A stretch of 64,000 bases of DNA from Isoetes taiwanensis (lineage: Eukaryota; Streptophyta; Lycopodiopsida; Isoetales; Isoetaceae). This document shows, piece after piece, positions 39,436 to 51,720 of this stretch. A program made the translations under genes and the position numbers. Under the pieces are notes generated by a model that did not search any database, was not told the origin of the DNA, and saw only the letters and a program-made list of their open reading frames with translations. Position 1 is the stretch's first letter. Every line of letters begins with the position of its first letter. Location: positions 5,672,488 through 5,736,487 of the forward strand of contig JAJEKV010000053.1 in assembly GCA_021234155.1 (NCBI GenBank), read 5' to 3'.

Positions 39436-42400
39436 AGATTTTTAGCACGCCAGCTTAACCAAGGTTGCAGCCCTCCTTGCAATTCTAGGCTATCCACGTA
39501 GCAGTTCCAAATCAGCCAAACCTTAGGTGGCATGACACTAAGCCATTGGATCTGTATTTTCTTAAATCGACGGCCGTGAAAATTAGAAATGGCTAAAATT
39601 TGACCCGGAGAATTGGAAGGACATTCTTGCAACCACCTCATATTCTTCCGGCTTTCTTGCAAGCACCTCATATTAAGAGCCGAAACAACGGTGGAGCTGC
39701 TTCTGGAGAATCAAAGCTTACAATCTTCTCTTATATCATTAGCAGAGTCCAAAAATCGGCAAGGATCACATCCCATAGAAAGCCAGTATCGCCTGCAGCA
39801 ATTTTATAGTCGATTTCTTTCTCCTGGTGCCTGATCTTCGCATTTTATATATGGAACTTTCGGAAGCCCTTCAATCTCCGAGCCTGACCCTGATTTACCA
39901 CAAGAATCTGTTACGATTATAAGTCACAATCAAATGAGACTTCTCATTCTTCTCGTCTGCGTCATTTTTTTTTCTCCCAACTTGCCTCATACCCACAAAG
40001 CAAAACAGCTCCACTGTCGCTGCAACAACAAATTTCTCACGATTTGGCACAGGCCGACCAACAAAACTGAATTTAGCCGAGAAAAACCACGAGCAAAATA
40101 GAGCATTCAGAATTCAGGAATATGACGAGCCACCTGTGAAGAAATATCGCCCGCTAAGCCAAAGATTTAAGAGCTTTTACTGGCTTATTCATAATTCTTG
40201 TAGTGCTCAGTCAGAATAGCTTCACCACAGCTATGCTATCAATATTTGCACAGATCCCACTCGCTACTCCGTTAACTATCACCCTGTCATTTTCTTTCTG
40301 TCTATTCACTTCTTCTTTTTGGCCAGCCAGACTTTTAATTGGGCAGTGCTCGACCGGACGAAATAAGGACTTACACGCTTCCTTCTTCAAATCCACCAAA
40401 AAAAGGAAGCTTTCCCATTTTGGCTATGGCTTGCTTGTGGGTTGGTTTATCTCTGTTCCGTTTTACAGAAATCAATGCGATATACTTGAGCCAATACCCC
40501 AAAACAGGCTAATCATCCATGTACCCATAGGTTTGCCGAGTACTAGAAACAAAAGGGCATACGTCGTAAGCTCAACATACTCAAAAAGGGCAAAAGAGGT
40601 ATTGTTTCAAGGTAAGAAATGGAGGGTTTTCTGTAGCCGGAAGCGACAGAACAGACAAGAATTTTTATCCTTGAACAGAAGAAGTAGAAGAATTGTAAGA
40701 TAAATTACTCAACACAGAGATTTTGGCTATGGAGTAGTGCGGTAAGACAAGCAGAGCCACAGATTTGAGGCTTTTACAAATGCTCTAATTTGTTTTTACT
40801 GAAAATTCCAAGGGGAAGAGGAAGAGGGCTTTCTTTCGGAGACCCGACCCTTTTTTTTCTGTGCCGGAGCAAATCCAAGCATACGATCTGCCATATCCAT
40901 TTTTCTAGTAATCTGTGATCACCCCCAGCCTCGGAGAAGGACTGATTCTTCCTACTTAGAAACTTCTTTTCTTCTTGGGTCGTGTATTCGGGATTATTTT
41001 AATCCTAAACCCATTACAGAGCAAACTCCTTTGGCAGTTCAACATGTTAACCTATTTGAGACATGACCTTATCTACTTCATGCATGGACAGCTACCTTTG
41101 TCTCTTCTGTTTCAAACATTCAAGAAGGAAATACAAAAATATGCTCCTTTATCAACAGTTACGTTTTTGTTGTCTTGGACGATTTGAACCCTATTTTATT
41201 GAGGGCTTTTGTTCTTGCATCAGCAGGTTGATTCATTCATGTACCAATGTTTCTGTGATAGTTCTGTTTGAAGTTCTGGCTTTATTGGTTTCATGGGCTT
41301 GGGTTACGTGAAACCTTTTTATCTAGAATATTAAAGTCTTCCGGGCCAGCATTGGAGGCACCAGGTCTGAAATCTGTTTCAATTTCAAAATTTCTTCTTG
41401 CATCAGCGTCCGTGCTATGGTTAATTCAGCACCTTGCCTGTGTTCTGTGGATATCACAGTTTGCATCCTGGAACAATTTCTTGAGGTTTGATATTTTCCT
41501 TTTTCTCACATCTCGACGTTTTTTGAGAATCTAGACGGAGATTGTTGGCATCTTCTCTGTCCCTCATTTTGTTGGTGCATCTTTGATACCCAATACTTCG
41601 CAAGCTCTGATGTTTGTAAGCTGTGGGCTGAACTTATTTCAAGAAATTTATGCTGCAAATCAAGTACGTAGTTCTTCGAGCTTTTTATCTTGTGCATTGG
41701 GGCACAGAGATTGACGCCAGATTATGCTATTTCAGATAAGCTCTCTTGTTGTCCTATGCCCTTGTTATATTATAATAAGTTTTAATAAGTTAGTCTGCCA
41801 AGTATGTTCTCAGTTCTTGCTTATAAAATATGCCAGTTCTTGCCTCTACCATATCTTTGCTTTTGAAGACATTAAATTGGGATCAAGTTGTTCTATTCTT
41901 CAATTTGTTCTATGTCTTGCATTCGTTTCTTTCAGTGTTGCAACTTGGGGAGTCCAAGCAGTTGTGTAGAACTGTCTTGTTTTACGAAACCAGTGCAGTA
42001 TAGTTCTATTGATCTTATGAATTTTTGCATCCTTTGCAGCTTGAGTACATTTTCTTTTTTCCTTTTTTTTTTTTTTTTAATCGTGGTTCAGAGGACAGAC
42101 TTTTCTAGACATAGAATGTTTCCTGATGTATACTTAAGTTCTATGTGTGAAGATCGTCTTTGTTGCTTTATGATACACATTTGGATGTTGTGTATTGAAT
42201 ACATAGATTTTTAACCAATGTGTAAGAGTCTTGGCTGTGCCAACTACAGTCCATATCCTAGTGAAGAAGTCCATCAAATGAGCCATGGCACTTTGTATTC
42301 TTTACATTTGTAATGCATTCCTTCGCATTTGTAAAATGTTTTTGCAGATGGATGTGCCTTGCATAAATAGTATTACACCTCTAAAAATGCTACAGAATTA

Positions 42401-42655
42401 TTATTGGTGACATGGAGGAAGCTGGGCATATGTTTGGGATCTATTTGAAATGATATATTCATTTATTTATTCTGTTATCCTTCTATTCAAACTGGTCCGC
42501 TCATTCGGCTAGGGGTATTAGAAGTAATTTTTGCACCTGCCTAAATATTACTATTATCTGCCATTATTAGAGACAGAATAGCATCCTCAATACTGCAAGT
42601 TTTATCGAACCTTCAAATAGATCACTTGTTATACATCCCTTTGATGGTGACATTT
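39436..42655. other. Unassigned region, exon-like pieces, no confirmed gene
   Basis: Longest frames are a 166-codon plus-strand frame (40203-40703) with hydrophobic segments, and an 88-codon frame (41268-41534) containing LKSSGPALEAPGLKSVSIS and a hydrophobic run. Neither matches a family I know. Pyrimidine tracts are frequent. This could be an intronic region of a large gene interrupted by LINE-E, or old repeats. Confidence 0.3.
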
Positions 42656-42790
42656 GATTATCAGTACTATAGGTATGGATATAGCAACCTGCCATGAAGT
42701 TGCGGGGGTGCGCCTTGCCACGTCAGCAATGTGCGCCATTTTTCTTGATTGCTTTGTCCTATCTGATTCAAACACAAATCTTGATCTCCT

Positions 42791-43177
42791 GTGCTAATTC
42801 AAGCTGTTTCTGAAGGCAATTTGTGGGATTTAGATTGCCAGCCTTGCAATTCTCATGATTCCCCTCATCAAATGCCACAAATGGATACCAATGTCTTCAC
42901 GATTATCAAACATAATTCGAGATTGACCTGTGGATATCTGAAAGGCTCTCCCTCTGACTTGTGGAATTCGCTAATATCTGAACAGCATTTTCCAGAAGAA
43001 TTATTTGCTCTAGAATATTCATTTGTTCCGAGTTCAGTAGAATTTGAAGTCGAAATTGTAGAATCTTGGCTACAGGAGTTCATTGGAAAGAAAGAAGTCT
43101 CAGCTTCGGGCATCTTTCATGTTCATTGTGATTGGGCTACATCCAAGATTGTGGTGAAAGTCTACTCTGAACAATGA
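42791..43177 (+). CDS. Extra 5' ORF of LINE-E (ORF0-like), unknown protein
   Basis: 128 codons from 42791 to a TGA at 43175-43177, inside the LINE because the target duplication lies upstream at 42656. Text includes DLWNSLISEQHFPEELFALE and VEFEVEIVESWLQEFIGKK. It is acidic with a plausible folded composition and no known motif. It may be an ORF0, or a host mRNA piece joined to the LINE 5' end by template switching. Whether it is translated is unknown. Confidence 0.4.
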   Translation: MLIQAVSEGNLWDLDCQPCNSHDSPHQMPQMDTNVFTIIKHNSRLTCGYLKGSPSDLWNSLISEQHFPEELFALEYSFVPSSVEFEVEIVESWLQEFIGKKEVSASGIFHVHCDWATSKIVVKVYSEQ

Positions 43178-43346
43178 TTCATGTCTTGCCGTCTGGTTTC
43201 TTTCAATTTGGTTCTGAGTGTGGCTTTCCGACTTCTCAAATTTAGATAGGCTCTTCCCCTATTTTCTTCCTTGCCCTTTGTTTTCCCCTCCTGCCAATTC
43301 GCACATGTTCCTTCTGCTTTTGTAGTTTTCACCTGGTTCTTTCTGC

Positions 43347-45815
43347 ATGGCTCTTAAAGGCAAAAATTACCCTAAATTTCTCTCCATTCTTCACGCTTTT
43401 GCTGAATTTGCACCCTCTGATCGACCCGAGCTTCTCAAACAGTTAAGATCCTTCCATGAAAATCCTAAAAATTTCATTTTCTTTGGTAATTTTGCTAACT
43501 CATGCATTGGGCAGTCTTCAATGGATCCTTTATCTTTTAGAGTCCCATGCTGGGATAATCTTTCCAAGCACCCGGATTTTTTAGGCCGACTACCAAGCAT
43601 TGACCCCGTCCTCCAAATTCCTGTTGCTTATGGGGACAAAAGATCGGATCAACCAATGTCTTCGGATGCTACTATGGACAAGATCCTGGGGGATATCCGT
43701 CCTTTCAAGGGACCATTCAGTGCCACAAAGAAGGCTATTTTCAATGGTATTTCCTTAGATCTCCCTTCTGTTCATGCAAAATTAAATTCATTCCATGACT
43801 CTACAGTAATTGTTAAAACAAATAAGCATGGAATAAAATTAGACAAGCTTTGGTCTTTCTGCTTGAACCTTCAGAAGGGTATGCTAATAAATGCTGTATA
43901 CTGGCTCCACTTTCCATATATTATGATTGAATGTGGCAGTAAAAGATCTGCCAATTTCCTTCTTAATCATGGTCCCATGGCCTTTGAGTCTTTCCAACTT
44001 ACCTTTCTTAAATGGGATCCCAAATTTGAGGTAGCCAATTTGGACAATCTTTGTGTTGCATCTACCACTCTCCATGGCCTAAACCCAATATACTGGAATG
44101 AAGATTGTCTTAAACTCTTATTTGACTCAATTGGTTCCTACATTTGCACTGAATTCTCCCCCTATAGACCACCCCGCTCCATTGTCCAGCTTGATATTTC
44201 CAAAAACATTCCTCTCCACATTCCCTTTCAAGATGTTTTCGAAAAAGAAGCCTCTCTAGATTTGAGATGGTCAGGCCTGCCACCTCAGTGCCAAAATTGC
44301 AAGATCAGACACTTTTGGTATGATTCCTGCAAGGAGTTACCAGCTATTTGTGAGCAGAAGTCAAATGCTCCTATAAAGTTATCTGATATCTGTCGAGTCA
44401 ATGAGCAGGTCAATCAAAAAGTCAATATCAGTAATGAGGTCAACAGTCAGCAGGTTATGCAAAATTCAAAAGGATCAATTATTGATCATCATGATTTTGA
44501 CCTTGGTGACTCAGGCATTATCTCCAAGGATAACAATTTTCAGTGGACTAAAGTTAATGGCAGCTACAAAAGAATTAAAAGGAGAAAACAGTTAAGAGAG
44601 GCAGAACTCAAGAATGGGGAAGCATCTAAGACTAGAGGTGATGTGAAGACCTTTAGGACTGGTAAAGCTCAGCAAGTCAATGTGTTGCAAAACCATGAAA
44701 ATTCTGCTAAAATCACTGAAAAGGATAACAGTTTGTCAAAAGTCAGTAATCTTTATGATACATTGAACAAAATAATTATGGATGCTAAGTTTTCTGCCAA
44801 GAGTAAGGAGAATGCTGATATTCTCAACTCCTACATGGTTAAGAATGGTCCATTAAGCAAGAAAAAGAATTATCGTAAATCTCTGATACAATCCAGGATA
44901 GAAAATGAAGAGTTTATGATTGATCCCAAGGATACTTTGGTGGAGGTTGTTCCAGCACCTGTCCCTGCTATATCAATGGAGAATAATCAAATTATTCCTC
45001 CAAAAAATGTTGCTGAATCAAGTTCTGTTCATGAATCTCAGATGGCTGCTGATCACTTAAATGGTAACTCTAATCAATTCCAGGTATTAGCTAACCTTAA
45101 CCCTGAACTTGATTTGGATGTTTTGTTGAGCAAACCATGTGAAGGCAATTTGAACCCTACACAATCCCCAATTATTGATCTCTCACCAGCCCCTGATCCC
45201 CCTCCCCCTCAACCTTCAAATATTGCCTTTGACATTGCTCAGCAGCTGGCATCCTTGCAAGAGGGCCTCAGTGCACATGGCCAGCATTTCTATCAATATA
45301 ATCTTATGGATGAAGAAATTGTACAAGATACTCCAGAAAGGGATGCAATTGGCCTGGAATTTGACAATCAGTGGTTGGCTAGTGACAAAAATATGACAGT
45401 TGATTCCACTCAAGAAAATGCTCAAGAAAATGCTGTTGTCCTGCAAGAAGACTTAACTCAACCTGAGGAATTTAACAATTCAGGTCATGTTTCTTCTCTT
45501 TCCCCATCTTTTATGCATAATCTTTTAAATCTTCCTGTTTCTCCTAAAAATAGAATGTTTGAATTCATTCCTGGGGGGTCCTCAGATATTAGTGAAGATG
45601 AAATTGAAAATGCAAATGATAAGGAAAATTGGGAAGGGGACAAATTTCTTGTTGCCTGTTCTAATGCTGGATTAACTACCAAATTTGAATCCTCTAAATC
45701 CAATGCCTCTAAGTATAAGAAGCATAATTCAACTCTTGCTGATCTCACTAATACTCCTGCTGCTAATACTAGAAGTAAGCAGAGAAAAGGGAAAAAGAAA
45801 AAGAGATATATTTGA
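43347..45815 (+). CDS. LINE-E ORF1 (RNA-binding, zinc-knuckle), 822 aa
   Basis: Intact frame. The N-terminal half contains a DUF4283-like RNA-binding region typical of plant L1 ORF1 (about residues 110-230: NKHGIKLDKLWSFCLNLQKG...GPMAFESFQLTFLKWDPKFE). A CCHC-like knuckle follows, CQNCKIRHFWYDSC, at about residues 313-326; spacing is CX2CX3HX5C against the usual CX2CX4HX4C. The C-terminal half is long, acidic and low-complexity with a basic tail (KQRKGKKKKRY). The family role is binding LINE RNA in a ribonucleoprotein. ORF1 is the only LINE-E part without an internal stop. Confidence 0.85.
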   Translation: MALKGKNYPKFLSILHAFAEFAPSDRPELLKQLRSFHENPKNFIFFGNFANSCIGQSSMDPLSFRVPCWDNLSKHPDFLGRLPSIDPVLQIPVAYGDKRSDQPMSSDATMDKILGDIRPFKGPFSATKKAIFNGISLDLPSVHAKLNSFHDSTVIVKTNKHGIKLDKLWSFCLNLQKGMLINAVYWLHFPYIMIECGSKRSANFLLNHGPMAFESFQLTFLKWDPKFEVANLDNLCVASTTLHGLNPIYWNEDCLKLLFDSIGSYICTEFSPYRPPRSIVQLDISKNIPLHIPFQDVFEKEASLDLRWSGLPPQCQNCKIRHFWYDSCKELPAICEQKSNAPIKLSDICRVNEQVNQKVNISNEVNSQQVMQNSKGSIIDHHDFDLGDSGIISKDNNFQWTKVNGSYKRIKRRKQLREAELKNGEASKTRGDVKTFRTGKAQQVNVLQNHENSAKITEKDNSLSKVSNLYDTLNKIIMDAKFSAKSKENADILNSYMVKNGPLSKKKNYRKSLIQSRIENEEFMIDPKDTLVEVVPAPVPAISMENNQIIPPKNVAESSSVHESQMAADHLNGNSNQFQVLANLNPELDLDVLLSKPCEGNLNPTQSPIIDLSPAPDPPPPQPSNIAFDIAQQLASLQEGLSAHGQHFYQYNLMDEEIVQDTPERDAIGLEFDNQWLASDKNMTVDSTQENAQENAVVLQEDLTQPEEFNNSGHVSSLSPSFMHNLLNLPVSPKNRMFEFIPGGSSDISEDEIENANDKENWEGDKFLVACSNAGLTTKFESSKSNASKYKKHNSTLADLTNTPAANTRSKQRKGKKKKRYI

Positions 45816-45871
45816 CTTTCTGTTTGCTGTTTCTTTTTTCTTTCTGCTCAATTTTCTAAGCTCAAAATATA

Positions 45872-46717
45872 ATGAGAATTTTATCCTGGAATGTTAGAGG
45901 AATTAAAGGTCCTATTAAAAGGAGAAGAGCCATTTCCCAAATCAAAAGCTATAATGCTGATGTGATCTTGCTTCAAGAGCTTAAACTCCCAAAATTTGAA
46001 ACTTCTAATCTTGGTGACTGGATTTATCCAGGATCTCACTCCACCTAGATTGAGGCCACTGGGAGAAGTGGTGGTATCATTATGATTTGGAAAAGCCTTG
46101 AACATCTTAGCTTTTTCAATTCCCAATTCTAAATTGTGGCAAGCTGTTACCTTCAAATATCAAAATTCTATTTTTAGTATCATTAACATTTATGCCCCCA
46201 CTTGCCCAAAGGATAGGGAGTTGCTCTGGACTGACATTAGCTCCTGATGCTATCTCAGATTGGATTGTTGGTGGGGATTTTAATAACACCCCTTCTTGGA
46301 ACATGAAATTAGGGAATAATATTAATATGTCTGTCTCTGAAAGATGTATTTGGAATAGTTTTATCTCTGATTCTTCCCTTGTACATGTCCCTTCTTCTCT
46401 GACTTCCTTCACTTGGTCTAACAAACAAAAAGGGGATAAAAAGGGTCTATTGTGCACTTGATAGGTTCTATGTCTGCAAAGTCCTAACTCTTCTCTTTGG
46501 GATAATTGTTTTGTTACAAGTGATGAAGGGAATATAATCTCTGACCACCACCACAATTCACATTGCACAAGGCGGTTGACTCAAATTCCAAGAGATGGAA
46601 ATATTCCCTACAAATTCAATTGTGCTCTTCTAGAAAATGAGTCATTTGTGAATGATTTTAAGGCTTTCTATCAAGATCTTTGATCTAATTTCAATCATCA
46701 GTCAATGAAAAGCTTTT
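45872..46717 (+). pseudogene. LINE-E ORF2 endonuclease domain
   Basis: It starts 57 bases after ORF1. MRILSWNVRGIKGPIKRRRA and ADVILLQELKL are the first two APE-endonuclease blocks (catalytic Asn and Glu). Later blocks in other frames are WIVGGDFNNTPS (46262-46300), ALDRFYV (about 46450) and a SDHHH-like site at 46540-46555. At least one in-frame TAG (about 46046) and several frameshifts occur. The domain nicks target DNA in L1-type elements. Confidence 0.85.
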
Positions 46718-47975
46718 ATGCTAAAATCAAGAAGGCCAAAAATTTGGATTAAAAGAATGGTTAAGGAAGAAGCATCTTGCAGATTGAAGGAGAAGGAGGA
46801 TTTGTTGACACACATGAGAAACATAAGATCCCTCTGCGGGGATGATCCCTACAGCCTTAATTTGCATGTAGATGAAGAATTAGTTGAAAATTACCTCAAA
46901 AGTATTGAGGAGGCTGAAGCTAAAAGCTCAACAATCAAATGTAAGGTCAAGTTTAACAAAGAAATGGATAGTGGTAGCTCAAGATTCTTTTTTAAAGTAG
47001 CCAAGGCTAGGCTGCTTAGAAATTCTATTACTGAAGTTAGAACTGATGCTGGTTTATGCTTGAATGATCCAAAAATTATTAGATCCTTCTTTCATGACAA
47101 TTATGCCTCTCTTTTCTCTAAAGTTCCCTCTCAACATATTGACTCCTCAAGAGAGAGGGATTTCCTTGATCTGTTAGACAGAATTATCCCTTCCCCTATT
47201 GACACTATGGATGATTCTTTTATTGTTCCTCCTACTGAGCATGAAATTTTTAAAGTCTTGAGATCTTTTGGCAAATGCAAATCCCCGGGACCTGATGGCT
47301 TTCCTAGTGAATTCTACATCCACTTCTGGGATCTTTTGAAAGATGATATTATCTCAATGGTGAGAGGCTTTTGGGAAACTAATCACTTGCACTCTTCTAT
47401 CTCTGCTGGCCTCATTGCTCTTATTCCTAAGATAGACAATCCCTTTGCTTTTTCAGATTGGAGACCTATTTCTCTCACTAATACTTCCTATAAAATCTGT
47501 GCCAAAGTCATTGCCAACAAAATTAAGGAGTATCTTCAGAAAAATATTTTCCACTATCAATCTGCCTTCTTATCCAAGAGGTTTATTTTAGATAACTATA
47601 TTACTGCCATGGAAGGTCTTCATTGGAATAAAATCTCCAACCAAAATTGTGTGCTCTTAAAGTTAGACTTCAAAAGAGCCTTTGACACTGTAAGATGGGA
47701 TTTCCTCGACAACGCTCTCACTAAGTTTGGATTTCATCCTAAACTCAGGCTTTTAATTCATGGGCTGAATATTCACTCAAACTCTGCTGTCATTGTCAAT
47801 GGGTCTCCTTCTCAATTCTTCCCTCTTTCTCGTGGTGTGAGACAAGGCTGCCCCCTTGCCCCATACCTCTTTTTGATTGTGGCTGAAATGCTTACAAGGG
47901 CTGTAATTCATTTAAAAAATCTTGGGGAGATTAGGGGCCAAACAAAGTGAGGATTGCCTTACCATTTCTCAATAT
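46718..47975 (+). pseudogene. LINE-E ORF2 reverse transcriptase, first part
   Basis: An open 410-codon stretch carries the RT fingers and palm: KSPGPDGFPSEFYIHFW, LIALIPKIDNPFAFSDWRPI, SLTNTSYKICAKVIANKIKE, LKLDFKRAFDTVRWDFLDNA and SRGVRQGCPLAPYLFLIVAE. A frameshift near 47940 precedes EDCLTISQ, and the DNA transposon cuts the gene immediately before Y-A-D-D. It continues at 55720. Confidence 0.92.
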
Positions 47976-48009
47976 GGGTGAAAGTATCTTTGGTGGGTAG
48001 CAAAAACAG
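47976..48009 (+). repeat. Left terminal inverted repeat of the HAD-carrying transposon
   Basis: GGGTGAAAGTATCTTTGGTGGGTAGCAAAA; the right copy reads GGGTGAAAGTATGCTGGTGGGTAGCAAAA when inverted (55691-55719). Confidence 0.9.
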
Positions 48010-48162
48010 CGACCCAAACACAAAGACCAAACACCCAAAATACATTTTTTCCCACCCGTCATACATTTTTTTCCCACCCTTCACCTATATAGTACCACCT
48101 ATATTACGCCGATCTATTCGTCTAGCGGCACCGTTTATACAATCATTACCGTTTGCCGCCCA

Positions 48163-48770
48163 ATGAATGAAAGCGACCCCGCAATAACGGAACCACTAGA
48201 CAAACGAACGAACTTTTCGAATTTGTATTTTTCCAAATCTCTCTTCCCCAACTTTCTCTACTCGGCCAAGCAACCCGTGAATTTGCGGCTTTCGGTTCCA
48301 CTTTATACAAACGGATCAACCATGGTAAAGAAGGTGATTGATCCGCCCGGCTCAAGCGATAATTCCAACGGAACCCATTATCGGGTAAGCAAAAAGCAAC
48401 AAAACAAAATTTCAATGGGTTTAGGGTTCAACCCGATTAATTCGATTTTCTTGCATTCTTCCGGGCCGGAAGAAGCGTTCCCTTAAGACCGGACTGGCTG
48501 ATTGCCGAACCGAAGAAGACTTCCATGCGTATGCAGTTCCGCCAAACGAGGGCGTTCATCCCTCTCAATTTGAACGGACCTCATATCAGCAAAAGAAAGT
48601 ACAATGAAGTTTGGGATACCAACGGGGTCATTCCTGGCAAAACTTCCATTGACAAGGTGAGGCCAGAGCACGAAGAAGCTCTAATAGAGCTTCTGAGCAA
48701 AATATACCCGGACGGGTTGAAGAACAGAGAAGTTAGAAAGACGAGTATCATACCTATTTGCATTCAATAA
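48163..48770 (+). CDS. Unknown ORF pair near left end of transposon
   Basis: A 107-codon frame (48163-48486) and, after a TAA, an 81-codon frame (48525-48770) containing FIPLNLNGPHISKRKYNEVW and DKVRPEHEEALIELLSKIYP. The latter reads like real protein. I do not recognise either. They may be an exon pair of one transposon gene. From 48771 to 49569 no frame is supported. Confidence 0.3.
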
Positions 48771-49569
48771 CTGCCTCAGAGCAAAGCAGGATCCACAGAA
48801 GTTCAAGGTTAATTGGGCAGCAGTTGCAGCAAAGAGTAGAGCCTACAGCAGCAAGGTTAAAAGTGAACCGGCAAGCAGTGCTCAAAGCAAAGCGAGGCGA
48901 GAGGCGGCAAATCTCGGCAAACCACAAACACTGAAAGCATAGCAGAAAGGCCAGTTTCAGGAGGCACTGGTATTAAATTAGAAGGGAGGCCGTCCATAAG
49001 GAGCTTTGCATCAGGCCCAACGGCTTACGGCTTATGGGGAGAACATATCACGCTGGAAGTCCTATGCAAAGATTTGCGGGAAACCCTAGACACGCAAAGA
49101 AGGCTGATTTAGTCTCCAAGAAGGAGCTAGTTGTCCAGTCCCGTGCTAAGGGAGCTTTCTTCTTAGCCGTAAGAGAAATTGCGTAGTAAAATTAAAGACA
49201 ACATCTCACGTCTTCAAGCAGTCCACAGGTCCCGATCTTTGGTGCCTCTCACGAGCCTCTCGAGCTTGAGAGAGAAAGACATGGCGAAAGTACATGCTCA
49301 AAGCCCTTGTTGAAATGGGGGTGGCCCAATAGATGAGGGGATAGTTCAGGGTGGCCACTATAGCTGCCGAGGTTGCAAACACCGAAGTGCAACTTGCAAA
49401 AGCCAAGCGGCATTTCTGTAATCTCAACAGGGCTTAGGGAACTTACAAGGAGAGTCGGCCGGCTTGTGAGCATCTATCCCGTGATATTGGGTTGCTAATT
49501 GGAGATGAGGGCGATGCTCCACATGCGGCCGGCATTCCGTGATGATTACACCCTAAGTCGAAAGCTGAA

Positions 49570-49929
49570 ATGTGGCCACGTATATCATGTCACCGCCCGA
49601 GTTTGCTTATGGAGAAGACACTTGCCTCGAATGCTCGTAAAGCAGTTCAAAGAGGCTTAGTGGAGGAATTGGGGAAGACACAGTCAAGCGGGAACCCTTA
49701 CATGTTTGGCAAAGCACACAAACAAATAGTTGAGACAATTGACCTAGATGAGGTGGTAGCTACAACTCCGGATAGCAACAGGAAAAGGAAGCATGTCAAA
49801 ACACCTCTTAGTAAAAGGACCCAGGACACAAGTCTACAAGGACTCGAACTCCACAAGCAAGAAACGGCCAAAAAAAAGGTACACGTTTGTTTCTCAAGTG
49901 GGTACATTAGAAGCTTTGTAGGAGATTAA
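49570..49929 (+). CDS. Unknown ORF with basic nuclear-localisation-like stretch
   Basis: 119 codons. NPYMFGKAHKQIVETIDLDE is followed by a basic run SNRKRKHVKTPLSKRTQ that could direct nuclear import. No domain recognised. Its position upstream of the HAD-like gene on the same strand suggests it may be an N-terminal exon of that gene; unproven. Confidence 0.3.
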   Translation: MWPRISCHRPSLLMEKTLASNARKAVQRGLVEELGKTQSSGNPYMFGKAHKQIVETIDLDEVVATTPDSNRKRKHVKTPLSKRTQDTSLQGLELHKQETAKKKVHVCFSSGYIRSFVGD

Positions 49930-50699
49930 AGCGGCCAAAGACGAGGCAAGCAACATGACACATTGCGGCACGAAAGCACTGCGTGCTAAAGACACCAACA
50001 CGGTCCAAAGCGATTCAAAGTAGTTCGACGATCTTGAGAAATACAATATAGTTCCAAATTCTGCGGCAACCTCTACAAAGGCCTCCTCTAACACTTGTTG
50101 ATGCAGGGGCGGAACAAGGATGTTGAAGACGAATATAGTGGATAAGGGTGAACAAGGTTGTGAGCCGAATCACAAACTCACAAGGTCGGGACCAAAAAAG
50201 GTCCCGGACCGAAGAGTGAGGGTGAGTCGGATGATTCGGTTGATGAGGGCGTGCCTATAGGCGTGGCACTAGGAAAAAAAACAAATTATCTAATGTAATT
50301 TATATGTACTTTCGTTTAGGGGCCAATTTTGTTTGCACAAGACTTGGCAAAGCGATCGTTTAAAAGGTTTTTGTGTAATACCATAATATATGTTTTTTCC
50401 CCATTGTGTCCTTGTAAAATTTGTTTTGAGTTTCAACCTAGGGATCAATATGCATTTGCATGCGAGAAGGAGAAGGCGACCACAAGTGGTGCTATTGAAT
50501 CGAGGTCAAGATAGTGAGAGAACCCAGGGCACGGATAATGAAGAAACCAAAGTGCAAAAACAAACTCTTACATATAAAAGGTGCAATCCAATATTTAAGT
50601 TCAAGCGGTTATTTTACTTGTCTTATTTCACTTGGCATAATGTCCGCCCGGTTCAGGTTGGTAATTGTAGCACCACTTTTGATTTTGCGAGGAGACCAA

Positions 50700-51720
50700 G
50701 GACCCTAAGCCACCACTTGGTGCAGTTCGCGATAGCCAGGAAACACCCATACATTGGGGACAGGGAGATACTAGTAAGGATGTATCTAGCTATGGCTATC
50801 AGCACTCTCCATCACCTGGTAGCAAAGATAAACCAGAGTCCAGCAGGTCGCAGCAACTTCCAGCACGTCCAGATAGCACTTCCAAAGTCCAAGCCCAAAG
50901 ACGATAAGCAAGCGATGCGGCCGCCCATCGGCGGTGGTTGCAAGCGTCGAGGGATGGACACCCAGGCCGGAAGTGCATGGTGCTTGACATAAATGGTGTC
51001 TCGCACGGATAATAACAGAGGAGAATGAATCAAAAATCTTGCATCCACCACAAGCGAACCATGTTGTAAAAAAAGCGCAAGTAAGTACCTCATTTGCAGA
51101 CCAGGGTATCATGAGTTTGTGGAGTGGGCACTGCAGAGGTTTGATGTTGTGATTTGGAGTGCTTCTCTACTTCGGAATACAAGGGATATGGTGGATGCAT
51201 TGTTCCCTGATCTGCAGACCAGATTCTTGAAGATATATGGTCAAGAGCATTGCTATGCATGCGAGCATCCAACCAGCACAGAAAAGCAACTATTTTTCAA
51301 GGAGTTGAAGGTTGTTCTTGAGGATTTTCCTCAATATCATGGTATGATTTTCTTGGTTGATGACGAACTGCACAAAGGGTTTCTAAACCCCGCACACACA
51401 ACCGTTCTGTTATGCCTTTCAGGGGGCAAGAAGAGGACAATTTTTTGAGAAGTTTGTGTGTCCTGGGCTTTGGAATACTTGGCCTCTCATACGGTGAGGA
51501 AACGATCTCACAAATTGATTTCACCGATGCATGGTTGGCCCAGGAGGCGATTTGCGATCTTTGGATTCTTGTCTCAACAACTACCTTGTCTCGACCTACT
51601 ATATCCTCAATGCTCCTATTGAAGTACAAAGGCATTTCTTGGGCACCCTTCTGGCGGCGAGCATAGATTTGAGGACTTCGATGACTTATGAAGTAACCAT
51701 TGTACACTACTTTTTGTAAT
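50700..51720 (+). pseudogene. FCP1/SCP1-like HAD phosphatase domain inside the transposon
   Basis: FCP1-like HAD enzymes remove phosphates from proteins such as the RNA polymerase II tail. Motif I is KCMVLDINGV (50976-51000); the usual DxDG has Asn at the second acidic position, a variant I recall from plant FCP1-like proteins. An in-frame TGA at 51025-51027 interrupts the linker. The same frame then gives GYHEFVEWALQRFDVVIWSA (motif II IWSA), RNTRDMVDALFPDLQTRFLK, KELKVVLEDFPQYH and FLVDDELHKGFLNPAHT (DD motif). After about 51440 the frame shifts. The domain is unmistakable but broken. It could be captured host sequence or a regular part of this transposon family. Confidence 0.75.

Noticed and set aside
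40203..40703. 166-codon ORF as a host gene
   Set aside because: No recognisable domain, no convincing splice or promoter context; listed only within the unassigned region.
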